From NCBI GenBank assembly GCA_025331435.1, contig JAIWNI010000027.1, positions 248,001-312,000 on the forward strand: a stretch of 64,000 nucleotides of DNA, written 5' to 3'. The position numbers and the translations under genes were made by a program. Position 1 is the first letter of the stretch. Every line of letters begins with the position of its first letter. This document shows, piece after piece, positions 1 to 11,311 of the stretch. This DNA comes from Choanephora cucurbitarum. Lineage: Eukaryota; Mucoromycota; Mucoromycetes; Mucorales; Choanephoraceae. Below the pieces are notes generated by a model, which made no database searches, had not been told where the DNA came from, and saw only the letters and a program-made list of their open reading frames with translations.

Positions 1-457
1 AATCAAGATATACCCTATTTCGTTCGAATGATGTTCATACACTCTTCTATCATCTACCTGATCTCATCTCAGTTGCCTCAAAGACACTGAGTAAATTAGA
101 AGCCTGTCCTGGCTGGAAAGTGGGTCAGATCTTTCGAGAATTAGAACAGGATTTTGTGATCTATTTGAAATATGCTGTTCATTACAAAAGTCATCTCAAG
201 GCCATTCGTCGTGCCAGTCTCAGTTGTCCATTAGAAAAGAAAGGGCATCGATTGGGTATAGCGGATTATTTGATTGCACCCTTTCAACGGATACCACGCT
301 ATGAATTATTATTGAAAGGTAAACACAATACATGGAAGAAGACAGTGATTGATTTCTGTCATTAGATCTCTTGAAATACACACACAATCAAGATTTGATT
401 TATGCAAAGAACATGATTAGTGGTTTAGCAGCCACAATGAATCAAATACAATATTAG
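1..457 (+). CDS. RhoGEF (Dbl-homology) protein, 3' end only
   Basis: Partial gene entering from the left edge; the frame is open from base 3. Exons are 1-318 and 366-457, with an intron of 47 bases (319-365) that joins GAT across the junction. The product is the C-terminal half of a DH domain, the catalytic module that loads GTP onto Rho-family GTPases. The diagnostic third conserved region reads LIAPFQRIPRYELLLKDLLK once spliced. Only about 25 residues follow this helix before the TAG stop, so no PH domain follows the DH domain, unlike most Dbl proteins. It could instead continue into a further exon I did not detect. DH identity is firm; the specific RhoGEF cannot be told from this fragment. 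Confidence 0.8.
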
Positions 458-1090
458 ATTTATGCAACTCTGTTGTAAGACAAGTTAGGGATCCAATCAA
501 ATCAGCCATTTGGATTCTAAGCCCTTTTACTGTTGATTAATTATAGAAACCAGGTTGCTGTAAATAGAAGATAAAACAAACGGTTTATTCTTATTGGCCC
601 TTTTTTTTCTTCTTTTTGAAACAAGAATTTCAATTGAGAATAGAATATCATTAAAAGAGAATATATAGACAAATAGATATAAGGAGTTGAATAAAAAAAA
701 AAATCTTTCCCTTTTTTGTTAACCTATCGGAGAAAGAAAAGAATGGTTATATACAAGTATGAAACAAGTGCAATCATCGATATATATATATATATATATA
801 TGATTTAACTTATTTGGTACCTGAAAGAAGGAACGCACTATTTTATGCTGACTATTAAAATAGGAGAAAAAAAGGGTAAGAGATAGATAGCTTTATTCAT
901 CATGATCTCATTTTCTAGTGACTTCATGGATTTTAAGGTTTATAGGGTTAAACAACAAAACCTATTTTTAGGTTCTTGACAAAAACAGTAAAATTTTTTC
1001 AATAACCGAGGTTAACTTATTTTTTTTTCTTTTTTCTTCTGTTTCTCATTGTTAGATTTGCCCTGTACATAATACTTCTCTCTATTTATC
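458..1090. other. Intergenic region between RhoGEF and chitin synthase
   Basis: No open frame worth calling. AT-rich, with poly-T and poly-A runs and one dinucleotide tract. The last 80 bases before the chitin synthase start are pyrimidine-rich, as in front of most genes here, and probably form its promoter and leader. Confidence 0.6.
781..801. repeat. (TA)n microsatellite
   Basis: About 21 bases of uninterrupted alternating T and A, in the intergenic region upstream of the class IV chitin synthase. Confidence 0.9.
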
Positions 1091-4000
1091 ATGGAGAAAC
1101 AATCAGCAGAGACCAACAAGTTCCAAACATATCAACCCAATCTAAACCGAGAATTCTCAACCAGTAGCCATGAAGCCATGGCCTCAGATGCTGAGGCATT
1201 CATCACACAGCCTGTCAAAAGAGGTCGATCCTTAGTGAGGCCAGAGAGAGAACGAGTGGATCCGAATCATCGTCAGTTTCATTATCGACAAGCAGCCATT
1301 CAGGCACCTGCAGACACCATTCAGCCCAGCAGAACAGGCAATCAACCTCAGACATTGACCAGAAGAGGCACTACTAAATCAGTCGTCTTGAGAAGAGGCA
1401 AGAGTGTGCTTGGACGCGAAGAAAAGGGAGCTGATGAAGATGATTTTGCTTACCTTCAAGAAGACACAAAGAAGTCCTGGAAAGATAAATTACCTCGACC
1501 TTGGATGACCTATTGTTATCTATTGACCTGTTGTATACCACCTCAACTCTTGAGTCTTGTTGGTAAATAACATAATATTTTTTAAAGCAATGACTAACCA
1601 GATAATTAGGCATCAAGGCAGGTCCTGCTCAGACTGCTTGGAGAGAAAAGATGGGTTTGATCGGTATCATCCTCTGTATCATGGCAGCTGTCGGTTTCTT
1701 AACCTTTGGTTTCAATCAGGCTGCCTGTCCTTCAGGTGGCGACTTTTCAATTCATGGCAATGCCGTACCTCCAGGCTACCTTCTGATCCAAGGCTGGGCT
1801 TATATGTTGGCTGATTGGTCCGATCATCCCTCTTCCAATGGCTCCATCAATGTCCTCTATCCACCTTACAACGGCAGTGGACTGGATGCCTCTCTCTTAT
1901 TCCCTCAACGTTATACCGAATGTGACAATGTCTACCTTCCTCTTCAGGGCCAACAACCCAACTATTTCCCCTGTCAACTCTTCAATCCCAACTCAACCAC
2001 ACCTTCCATTGATGCCTCTGCCTATACCAACAGAACACTCTGTCATACTTCAGCAAATGCCGTCAATCTCTATCGTTCTTTCTACACCAATGGTGCACCT
2101 TCCCTTAGTGGCAAATCCAATAAACGAGTCAAAGTCTATTATGAACATGATGATCTCAACACGACCTCCAATCTCATGCTCTATAATGGGTAAGCCTATA
2201 GAATAGAATGATAGCCTTTATTGACTCTTGTTTAGGAAAGTATTGAATCTAGCTTTATTACAATATTTACCATCGGCTTATTTCTCAACTCCTACCAACG
2301 GTCTGATCCAATCCATTTTGAGTAACATGAATACCTTTGCAGGAAAGGACATGACTTACTTGATTCAGGCAAGACAGGATTCTATCTGGAAAGAAGAGGC
2401 AGAATGTCTCTCCAAGACCATTGCAGTCGGACAGATCGATACCTTATCTGTCGGCTGTATGTTTTCCGAAATCGTACTCTATGTTTCCTTGGTCGTCATT
2501 TTGGGTGTCATTCTGGCCAAGTTCTTTTTGGCTGTCTATTTTGGTTGGTTCATGTCTTGGAAGCTGGGTAACTTTAAGGAAGAAGGTTCTTATGCTGCTC
2601 GTATGAGAAGAGAAGAACAGATTGAGAATTGGACAAGAGATATCAACGACAATGGTCCTGTCGTTACACCACCACCACCACCACCACCACCACCTCAAAA
2701 GAAACAACGTACCTTATTTCCTCGTACCTCTCGATTTACACCATTGGAATATGGTTCCACTCGATTTGATTCTGAGAAACCACCTGTACCTGCCTGGAGA
2801 AAGTAAGTAGATGTTTATCATGCCCCCCCCCCCTCAAACTCATTCTTTTTTTTTTAAAAAACAGTAGTACACATGTCGGTAGTCGACCTGATTCAGTCAT
2901 GTCATTTTCTTCTCCTTCCTTCACTAACTTTCGTGGATCCACTGCCTCCTTCTCCAACTACGTTACACCCGGTATGTCGTCATCCAGCTGGGACGGTCGT
3001 AGCAGTGCCTCCAACAACAGCAGTGTCCAATGCCCATTCCCTCTCTCACCCCATGTGGTCCCTCAACCTCCCTCTGACTACATGCCTTTCAATTACCCTC
3101 TGGCCCATACCATCTGTCTGGTCACCTGTTATTCCGAGGGCGAAGACGGGATCCGTACGACCCTGGACTCCATCTGTGTCAGCGATTATCCGAAGAGTCA
3201 CACGATGCTGTTGGTGATTTGTGATGGTTTAATTACCGGCAGTGGTGAAACCATGTCGACGCCCGAGATCTGTGTGGGCATGATGCGCGACTTGATTGTG
3301 CCGGCTGATCAAGTAGAGGCACAGCCCTATGTGGCCATTGCCGATGGCTCCAGACGCAACAACTGTGCTAAAGTGTACGCAGGCTACTACAAATTCGACG
3401 ACCGCACCGTGCCTCCCGAACAACAATCAAGGGTGCCCATGATCACCATTGTCAAATGTGGTGGACCTGAAGAGGCCCAAGCGCCTAAACCTGGTAATCG
3501 CGGAAAACGTGACTCTCAGATCATTTTGATGCAATTTCTGCAGAAAGTGATGTTTGATGAACGTATGACGATGATGGAGTATGAATTCTTTAATGCCATC
3601 TGGCGAATCACAGGCGTTTCGGCTGATCATTACGAAATCTGTCTGATGGTGGATGCGGATACCAAACTCTACCCCGATGCCCTCTCCCGTTTGATCTCAG
3701 CAGCTGTCAAGGATCCTGAAATCTCGGGTCTCTGTGGTGAGACGAAGATTGCGAACAAGCGTGCCAGTTGGGTCAGTATGATCCAGGTGTTTGAATACTA
3801 TATCTCGCATCATCAGTCCAAGGCGTTTGAATCGATCTTTGGCGGTGTGACCTGTCTGCCTGGCTGTTTCTGTATGTACCGTATCAAGGCACCCAAGGGA
3901 CCGAACGGCTACTGGGTTCCTATTCTTGCTAACCCCGATATTGTGGAACATTATTCAGAGAACATTGTGGATACTCTTCATCGAAAGAATCTGTTGTTGT

Positions 4001-4950
4001 TGGGTGAAGATCGGTACTTGACCACCTTGATGTTGCGGACCTTTCCTAACCGTAAGATGATGTTTGTCCCTCAAGCGGTCTGTAAGACAGTGGTGCCTGA
4101 TACCTTCATGGTCCTGTTGTCTCAACGTCGTCGCTGGATCAATTCGACCATCCATAACCTGTTTGAACTGTTGCTGGTCAATGATCTCTGTGGTACCTTT
4201 TGTTTCTCGATGCAGTTTGTGGTCTTTATGGAACTGGTCGGTACTTTGGCTCTCCCGGCTGCCATCTCCTTCACGCTGTATGTGGTGGTGATTGCCATCA
4301 TGGGTCAACCTGCCTTGTTGCCCTTGATCCTGTTGGCCTTGATCTTGGGTCTCCCGGCTGTGTTGATCGGTATGACCAGTCGCAAGCTAGTGTATGTTGG
4401 CTGGATGTTGATCTATCTCGTCAGTCTGCCTATCTGGAACTTTGTGCTGCCCACCTATGCCTATTGGCACTTTGATGATTTCTCATGGGGAGATACCCGT
4501 AAGGTAGAGGGTGTCACGAAAGACAAAGGACATGGGGATGAAGGAGGTCAATTTGACAGTAGTGTGATCACCATGAAGAAATGGAGTGAATATGAAGTGG
4601 ATCGTCGTGTCAAGTTAGCACAAGAACAGCATGTGCCTGTACCACGCTTTCAACAACCTCATTCGACAGTCGATATCTTTACCGAAAGGGAGCCTAGACG
4701 AATCAGCCGTCGTCTCTCTCAAGAAAGTGGTCAAGCACCATTAACTCAACCAGAAGAAGAAGGCACACCTCTTGGTATTATACCCATTGCTAAAAGAGAG
4801 CCTGTTCAATTGACAGATGAAGTGGTGGTGCCTGTAGAATCCTCAGAAGATCATGAACTGGATTGGATTCAACAGAGTACGCATGACAACAATTGGGCAG
4901 ATCCTGCACCTCATCATCAACATAGTCATTTTGAAGAGCCTTCTACTTGA
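1091..4950 (+). CDS. Chitin synthase, division 2 (class IV, Chs3-like)
   Basis: Processive transferase that polymerises UDP-GlcNAc into chitin at the plasma membrane. Exons 1091-1562, 1610-2189, 2236-2802 and 2865-4950 give 1,234 residues, normal for class IV. Visible order: a soluble Arg-rich N-terminus; two membrane segments near residues 138-157 and 172-192; an extracytoplasmic loop; a third segment near the end of exon 3; a poly-proline run encoded by a CCA tract around 2670-2695; the glycosyltransferase domain with DAD (803-805), LPGCF, GED (920-922) and the signature QRRRW (960-964); then several C-terminal membrane segments and a charged tail. The join into [14 protein letters not shown] after intron 1 is typical of class IV proteins. 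The last intron ends in a tandem CAGTAG acceptor. A second, division-1 chitin synthase lies at 51.5 kb. Confidence 0.93.
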
Positions 4951-5119
4951 TAAACTATTTTATTGTCTAATCTATCACGTGTATTATTCTATTGTTTCTT
5001 TTCATCATAAAAAAATATATCTCTCTTCTTTATTATTTTTTTCTTTTTTTTTTAGTGTCTATAACATACTTTCTCTCTCTTTATTTGTATGCAACATTCC
5101 TCCCCTTACATACTATAAG

Positions 5120-6014
5120 ATGAAGATCCAACTAAGAATTTTCTGTACTTCCAAAGTTGTCAATCAAACATCGCATGAGGGTACTCCATTAAGGTCATGG
5201 AAAGTCCAACTGAGGTCCATGAACACAAGCCCTCATTACCTTGAAAGTCTAATTGATCATGTAGAATATCGACTGCATCCTTCCTTTAAGGAATCCTGTA
5301 TCAGTAAGTTCATGGGGGTGATGATAGTCAAACCTCCTTACTGACGCACATAGTTCGTGTACATGAACCATACCGTATTGAACGAACAGGTTGGGGTGAA
5401 TTTGATATGTTGATACTTCTGTACTTTAGAGATCAAACAATACCACCTAAAAGTATCACCTTTGATCTTCACTTTAAACGACCCAAATATTCAGTTCAAA
5501 AGACATTGGTAAGCTATTGATTTATAGCCTGAATGAATCATAAACAAATGATGTTTAGGATATTCCCTGTCCTACAGTAGATGCTCAGCCTGATACATGT
5601 CTGTCTGTGCTTTATTCAATGAATGAATCCATGAATATCCAACAAGTAAAAAAAGAGTAAACAAATCATAAGAAAACAAAGCATATTTATGGCATGATAC
5701 AGATCAAAAATGACATGAATTTATCTCATTTAAGCCATATTCTGAAATCATTGAATGATCAAGATCTTCGTGCATTCTATCAGCTTGTATCAGAATTTGA
5801 TCTTCATCATCTGGAGATTAAGGAAACTGAAGGTAAAAAGAATCTATATAACATACTTCTTTATTAATGTTCTTTAGATGAGATCATATTGAATCTTAAC
5901 AAATTTGAGCCTTCAGAACTATTGATTGTTTGGAAGTTTGTGATGAACTTAAAACAATACAAAGAAACCCTTCTTTTACAGCATTTATTACATAAAGGCC
6001 CATGTTCTCATTAA
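5120..6014 (+). CDS. TAF14: YEATS-domain protein, Taf14-like (AF9/ENL type)
   Basis: Small nuclear acyl-lysine reader. In yeast, Taf14 is shared by TFIID, TFIIF, SWI/SNF, INO80 and NuA3. Exons 5120-5303, 5354-5508, 5559-5645, 5703-5832 and 5878-6014 give 230 residues, close to yeast Taf14. The YEATS domain fills about residues 1-120: SWKVQLRSM, then LESLIDHVEYRLHPSF, then ERTGWGEFDMLILLYF and FDLHF. The last 65 residues form an AHD/ET-like module (LNDQDLRAFYQLV, then LNLNKFEPSELLIVWKFV), as at the end of Taf14 and AF9. The acceptor of intron 3 could also be the AAAG at 5681, still in frame and adding seven residues; I prefer the ACAG at 5702. The gene is split into short exons and easily missed. 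It lies only 169 bases after the chitin synthase stop. Confidence 0.78.
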
Positions 6015-6486
6015 CTCCTGTTATATGCATTCATAGTGTCAAAATAAAGAAAAATACAAAAGAAAGGCTATCTCCTTTATATGTTTCATTCAATGTTTAC
6101 TAAAATTTGAAAAGCAACCAACAGGTTTTTTTTTTATTTTATGAAAGAAAAGGGGGAATATGCTCTCAATATGATCTATCATTTTCTTCTAACCTTACTC
6201 CATTGTCTTTATCTATATGAACAATAGAAGCCTAACATTTAAAATAAAAGATAGGCTTAAAGGATAACTATGGAAAATAGAAAAAGGGAAAAAACAAATC
6301 TATAGGATATTCCCCTATAATAAACAACAACCTATACTTTTTTTTTTCTTGCTTTTTTTTTCTCTCTTATTCAAATCGGGTCAAAATAAGATAATAAATC
6401 AACCGACCGGCTTATTTATTGCATTATCAACCTATTCAACATCATTTTAACACTCTTTTCTTTTTTTCTTTTTTTAATTTTATACC
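6015..6486. other. Intergenic region and probable promoter of the H+-ATPase
   Basis: No gene seen. AT-rich with several poly-T/C tracts; the 60 bases before the ATPase ATG are a long T-rich pyrimidine leader. Confidence 0.5.
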
Positions 6487-9336
6487 ATGGATGAAAAAAA
6501 GAATAGAGTCGAATTTGAAGAACATGAACATATTGAACATGAAGATGAAATTTCGCCTGAATTAGAATTACTATTACACACGGATCCCTCACACGGTTTA
6601 ACTAGCACAGAAGTACAAGAGAGACAAGCCAAGTATGGTCTGAATGAACTACCAGAAAAGAAGACAAACCCATTCCTCAAGTTTTTTTCTTATTTTACGG
6701 GTCCAATTTCTTATTTGATTGAGATTTCTTGTATCATTGCAGCTGTGGTTGGGGATTGGATTGATTTTGGTATCATCTTGGCCCTCTTGATCATCAATGC
6801 AGTCATCGGCTATATTGAAGAGGCAAAGGCCGAATCAGCCTTGGACGCCCTTCGTCAGACACTTGCTCTCAAGACACGTAGTTACCGTGATAATGAACTC
6901 AAGGAAGTCGATGTCAAGGAACTGGTGCCCGGTGATATCATCGTCCTTCGTATCGGTGACATTGTCCCTGCCGATGCTCGTCTGTTGGGTCTAGGTGTCA
7001 ATGGCGAAGTGAACGAGACTGAGCTGATGATCGATCAGTCCGGTTTGACGGGTGAATCCCTTTTGGTGGCCAAGAAGAAGAACAGTACAGTCTATTCGTC
7101 CAGTATCATCAAGCAAGGTCAACAGCTGGCTATTGTCACGAAAACAGGGACACATACCTTCATCGGTCGTGCTGCTAACCTGATTGCTATCACTGCAGAA
7201 GAAGGTCACTTTCAAAAGATCATTGGTAAGATTGGTAATGTCCTGATCTGGTCTACTGTCACCTTGGTCATCATTGTCTTTATCTATCAAATGGTTCATT
7301 TCCGTGGTACGCCTCAGGGAAACTGGAAACTGGTCTTGGAAAACTGTCTGGTCTTGACGGTGGCTGCCATTCCTGTCGGTCTGCCAACGGTCATGTCAGT
7401 CACCATGGCTGTGGGTGCCAAACAACTGGCTGCCAAGCAGGTGATTGTGAAGCGTCTGACGGCTGTGGAAGAACTGGCCTCGGTCTCTGTGCTCTGCTCA
7501 GACAAGACAGGTACACTTACCCTGAATGAATTGACGTTCGATAAACCCTGGTTGACCAACAACTACTCGGAAGAAGATATCTTGCTCTATTCTTACCTGG
7601 CTGCTGAACAAGGTGCCAATGATCCTATCGAATCCGCCGTCCGTCGTGCTGCAGAGGGACAACTGGACATTCTCAAGAACCGTGCCAATGCGCGTGAGAT
7701 CCCTGGTTATAAAGTAACAAAATTCTCTCCGTTCAATCCAGTCACCAAAATGACTCAGGCTACCATCTTGGATATCGCTACCAACCAAAGTTTCCATGTG
7801 GCCAAAGGTGCTCCTCAGGTCATTACTGAACTGGTGGGGGGTGATGATGAAGCTGTCCGTGCCGTCAACAGTCTGGCTCGTCGTGGTTTGCGTGCCTTGG
7901 GTGTGGCTCGTTCGGTAGGTGAGAGTACTGAGAAGTTTGAGTTGGTCGGCATGATCTCCCTCTTGGATCCACCTCGTCCCGATTCATTCTCGACCATTGC
8001 TGAATGTCATGCCTTGGGTGTCGATGTCAAGATGATCACAGGTGATCAATTGATCATTGCCAAAGAAGTCGCTGCTCGTCTCGGTATGGGCCGTGTTATC
8101 TTGGATGCCAATCACTTGGTCGACCCTCACAAGTCGGAAGAAGAAGTGACTGAACATTGTGTGCGTGCCGATGGTTTTGCCCAGGTGATTCCTGAACACA
8201 AGTACCGTGTGGTGGAGTTGTTACAGAACAAGGGTCTCTTGGTAGGTATGACGGGTGATGGTGTCAATGATGCTCCTGCCTTAAAGAAGGCGGATGTGGG
8301 TATTGCTGTGGAGGGATGTACGGATGCTGCTCGATCTGCCGCTGATATTGTGTTGCTTGCACCTGGTCTGTCTACAATCACAGATGGTATCATTACTTCG
8401 CGTGCTATCTTTCAACGTCTTCGATCGTATGCTCTTTACCGTATTACCTCTACCATTCACTTTTTGTTGTTTATGTTTATTGTCACCTTGATTGAAGATT
8501 GGACGATGCCTGCTGTCTTGTTGATTATGATTTGTGTCTTGGTAACTGATTAGATCATTTAGAATGTTATCCATGTATTGATGATATTGTATAGAATGAT
8601 GCTGCTACCCTTGTGATTTCTGTTGATAATACTGAAATTTCCGAAAAACCAGATAAATGGCGAATTGGTCAATTGCTTACTCTTTCCTTTGTCCTGGCTG
8701 CCCTCTTGGCTGCCTTATCGTTTGCCCACTTTTATGTAGCTCGCGATATATTCCATGTGACAGATAATGAATTGCACTCAATTATGTATTTACACATTTC
8801 CTCAGGTAAGGCAATTTAAAATTTTATACAATGAGGTCACTTATGTTCATTTTAGCTCCTCACTTTGTCATCTTTTCAACCCGTGTGCCTGGCTATTGGT
8901 TCAAGAATATGCCTAATTGGATCTTTACTGTCTGTATTATTGGTACTCAAATCATTGCCTTATTCTTTTCTGTCTATGGTGTGTTTGGTGAACATGAAGG
9001 TGTGGCACCCTGTGGTTATCCTTGGGGTCTCTCTGTGCTTGGTATTTCCCTTGTCTATTTCATGCTTCTGGATGTCGTTAAGGTCCAGATCTTCCGTTAC
9101 TGGAGTTTTGAGATGACAGCCAAGATGGTCCCCACCAAGGCACGTAGAGCCAAGTTGGCCAACCGTAAAGAATTAAATGAAAAAGGAGAAGCATTAGAAA
9201 CTTCCTGGAAGAAGATCTCAGAGTAAGTAGGATGATAAACACATCATAATAGAAATTAATCACTTTTATCATTAGACATGTGGATGCTTCTTCTATTGCC
9301 ATAGCCTTCCGAAACAATGCTCAGAGAGCACATTAA
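6487..9336 (+). CDS. PMA1: Plasma-membrane H+-transporting P-type ATPase (P3A, Pma1-like)
   Basis: Electrogenic proton pump that energises nutrient uptake and sets cytosolic pH. Exons 6487-8541, 8595-8805, 8856-9222 and 9276-9336 give 897 residues, the usual size. Visible elements: acidic N-terminus; LTGES of the actuator domain (187-191); the phosphorylation motif DKTGTLT with Asp339; the hinge MTGDGVNDAPA (588-598); and the transmembrane-6 motif LNDAATLVIS, whose Asp is the proton-coordinating residue of P3A pumps. Intron 1 falls exactly between the Leu and the Asn-Asp of that motif. The C-terminal tail is short, basic then neutral, without the 14-3-3-binding end of plant pumps. P3A rather than Ca2+ or Na+ ATPase is clear from the cation-site segment. 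Confidence 0.93.
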
Positions 9337-10060
9337 GCCTATTTTTTTTATTATCTTTATAGTATAAACCCTCTTTTATTTTTGAAAAAACACCCCCCTC
9401 CACTAATTATTATGTAAGAAATATACATTAAAAAAAATGTTACATTTAAATGATTATGATTATAGCCAATATTAAAAAAAAAAAGAATCTAGACTATTTG
9501 TTTTTTTCTTTTGGGAATCTCATTGTTCGCTAGTTTTATGGGTTTTCCATAAGGGGAAATATAGTAAAAAAAAGTACATTCATTTAGGAAACTAAAAAAA
9601 AAAATTTTTTGAAAAATGAAATGACATGAAGCAGACTCATCTTCACGTGACCATGATGTGTCTGTGCTTTTCAAGCGTAAGCTGACTATGAAAATCCTTT
9701 TTTAAAAATAGAAAAGACTCACTTTCACATGTTAACATACAAAGCAATCAAAACCTCTTCTTTTGGAAATCAAATCACCCTGTCATTACAAACTCCACTC
9801 TGACCAACATACATGTGAGAGAGCGAGAGAGAGAGAGAGAGCGTTAGTCTAAATAAATGTGAGATAGTGTCTCTATAAATTTCACATGTCAGAACACAAC
9901 ACAATCACCTTTTTTGTAAAAGGATTTTCCAGAATCAAGTTACTCAACAAAATGAAACATGTATTGGGGGGTGGAATGACTCTTTTATAAATAACGCTAT
10001 CCTGTTCTTATCTTTTTTCTTTTCTCTCTTTTTTACTATTTTTTCTTTTTACCAATAACT
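9337..10060. other. Intergenic region with (GA)n tract and TATA-like element
   Basis: No gene seen. Holds a GA/GAGC dinucleotide tract at about 9816-9842 and a TATAAATAA sequence at 9986-9994, roughly 70 bases before the perilipin-like start. A pyrimidine-rich leader follows. The TATA role is inferred from position only. Confidence 0.5.
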
Positions 10061-11311
10061 ATGGAAAATCAATATCAAGAACACGATTATCAAGAAACTA
10101 AACAAAAAGAGCCTGAAACACTTTTGTTAGATGAAGAAGAAGAAGATTTCTCTGACACAACCACATTGGAATCCTCCTCTCTCTCTGAAGAAGAACACCA
10201 AGAAAAGAAGACACCTGGCACCTTTGTTTCACGTGTCACTTCCATTCCTCTTGTCCAGGATGGCGTAACAACCGTTCAGGCCATTGCCACCAAGACCAGC
10301 TTAGGTCGATTCGCCTTATCAACAGCCAATTCTACTCTCTCCACTGTCTCAAGATACCAACCGAGCTATGTCCAGACATACTATCAAAGCTACATTTTAC
10401 CTCATGTTGAAAAAGCAGATGAGTTCGGCTGTCGTTCACTCGACATGATCCAGACTCGTTTCCCTGTTGTCAATCAACCTACCTCTGAAATCGTCAAGAC
10501 AGTCACAAGCCCTCCTTATCACATCGTCGATGGTGTCAAGGTCACCCTGGATCACTCTCTCAAACAGCCCGCGACTCAGGTAGCCCATGAGGCCAATAGA
10601 CGATTGGGTAATGTGATGGACAATGTGGAAGCTGTGCTTGATCATTACCTTCCCAAACAAGAAAACAAGCGAGAGGTGCAAGAATTCAATCAGGCTGTAC
10701 GTGCCTACTACCTCTTGAACGATGCCACCCTTCGTCTAAGCCAGGCTGTCTCTGAACAGGTCAAGACAACAGCTGCTCAACTCCCTCTTCGTGATGATCT
10801 TGTCCGTATCACCTCAAGTCAACAACTGTTGGAGAGAACAACGACTCATATCCAGCTGATTCAAGAGAACCTGACTGAATCAGTCAAGCTGTATGCTCAG
10901 GCAGCTCAGAAGCGTTTACCACCCACTGTCAACCAAAAGATCCTTGAGATCCAGAGCATCACACAAGAACGACTTCAATTGATGACTCAACAGGTATCGA
11001 CTCAATTGACACAGTTGACTGACTATTTAAAGGCACAATCATCTCCTGACTGGCTCAAGGCGCGTGCTGCTTCTTTGGTGGACATTGCTAATAAGCAAGT
11101 GGAATTGGTGCGTGCTCAATACAGTCGAGAAGACTTGAGTGCTTTAGAGAAAGCCAAACATGTTGCTCAGGGACTTCAGGAACAAGTGTTGCCTATCTTA
11201 AAGAACTTACAGGCTCAATTGAACCATTATTCAGAAGTGGCTGTTCAAGATTTAAAGACACCTTTTGAATACCTCGGTTTAACTCATACACCAAAGGTAG
11301 CTGCTACTTGA
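10061..11311 (+). CDS. Perilipin-family lipid-droplet protein
   Basis: Intronless, 416 residues. After an acidic, Ser-rich N-terminus (1-50) comes a PAT/perilipin-like segment, RVTSIPLVQDGVTTVQAIA at about 57-75. Further on are a Tyr-Pro-rich stretch ending HVEKADEFG, then LDMIQTRFPVVNQPT and a series of amphipathic helices rich in Gln, Leu and Val (about 210-400). Perilipins coat triacylglycerol droplets and control lipase access, and oleaginous fungi carry Mpl1/Cap20-type members. Order and spacing of these blocks fit that family, but similarity is low-complexity and helical, so another amphipathic-helix protein is possible. The start is the first ATG after a TATA-like box and a pyrimidine leader. 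Confidence 0.68.
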   Translation: MENQYQEHDYQETKQKEPETLLLDEEEEDFSDTTTLESSSLSEEEHQEKKTPGTFVSRVTSIPLVQDGVTTVQAIATKTSLGRFALSTANSTLSTVSRYQPSYVQTYYQSYILPHVEKADEFGCRSLDMIQTRFPVVNQPTSEIVKTVTSPPYHIVDGVKVTLDHSLKQPATQVAHEANRRLGNVMDNVEAVLDHYLPKQENKREVQEFNQAVRAYYLLNDATLRLSQAVSEQVKTTAAQLPLRDDLVRITSSQQLLERTTTHIQLIQENLTESVKLYAQAAQKRLPPTVNQKILEIQSITQERLQLMTQQVSTQLTQLTDYLKAQSSPDWLKARAASLVDIANKQVELVRAQYSREDLSALEKAKHVAQGLQEQVLPILKNLQAQLNHYSEVAVQDLKTPFEYLGLTHTPKVAAT

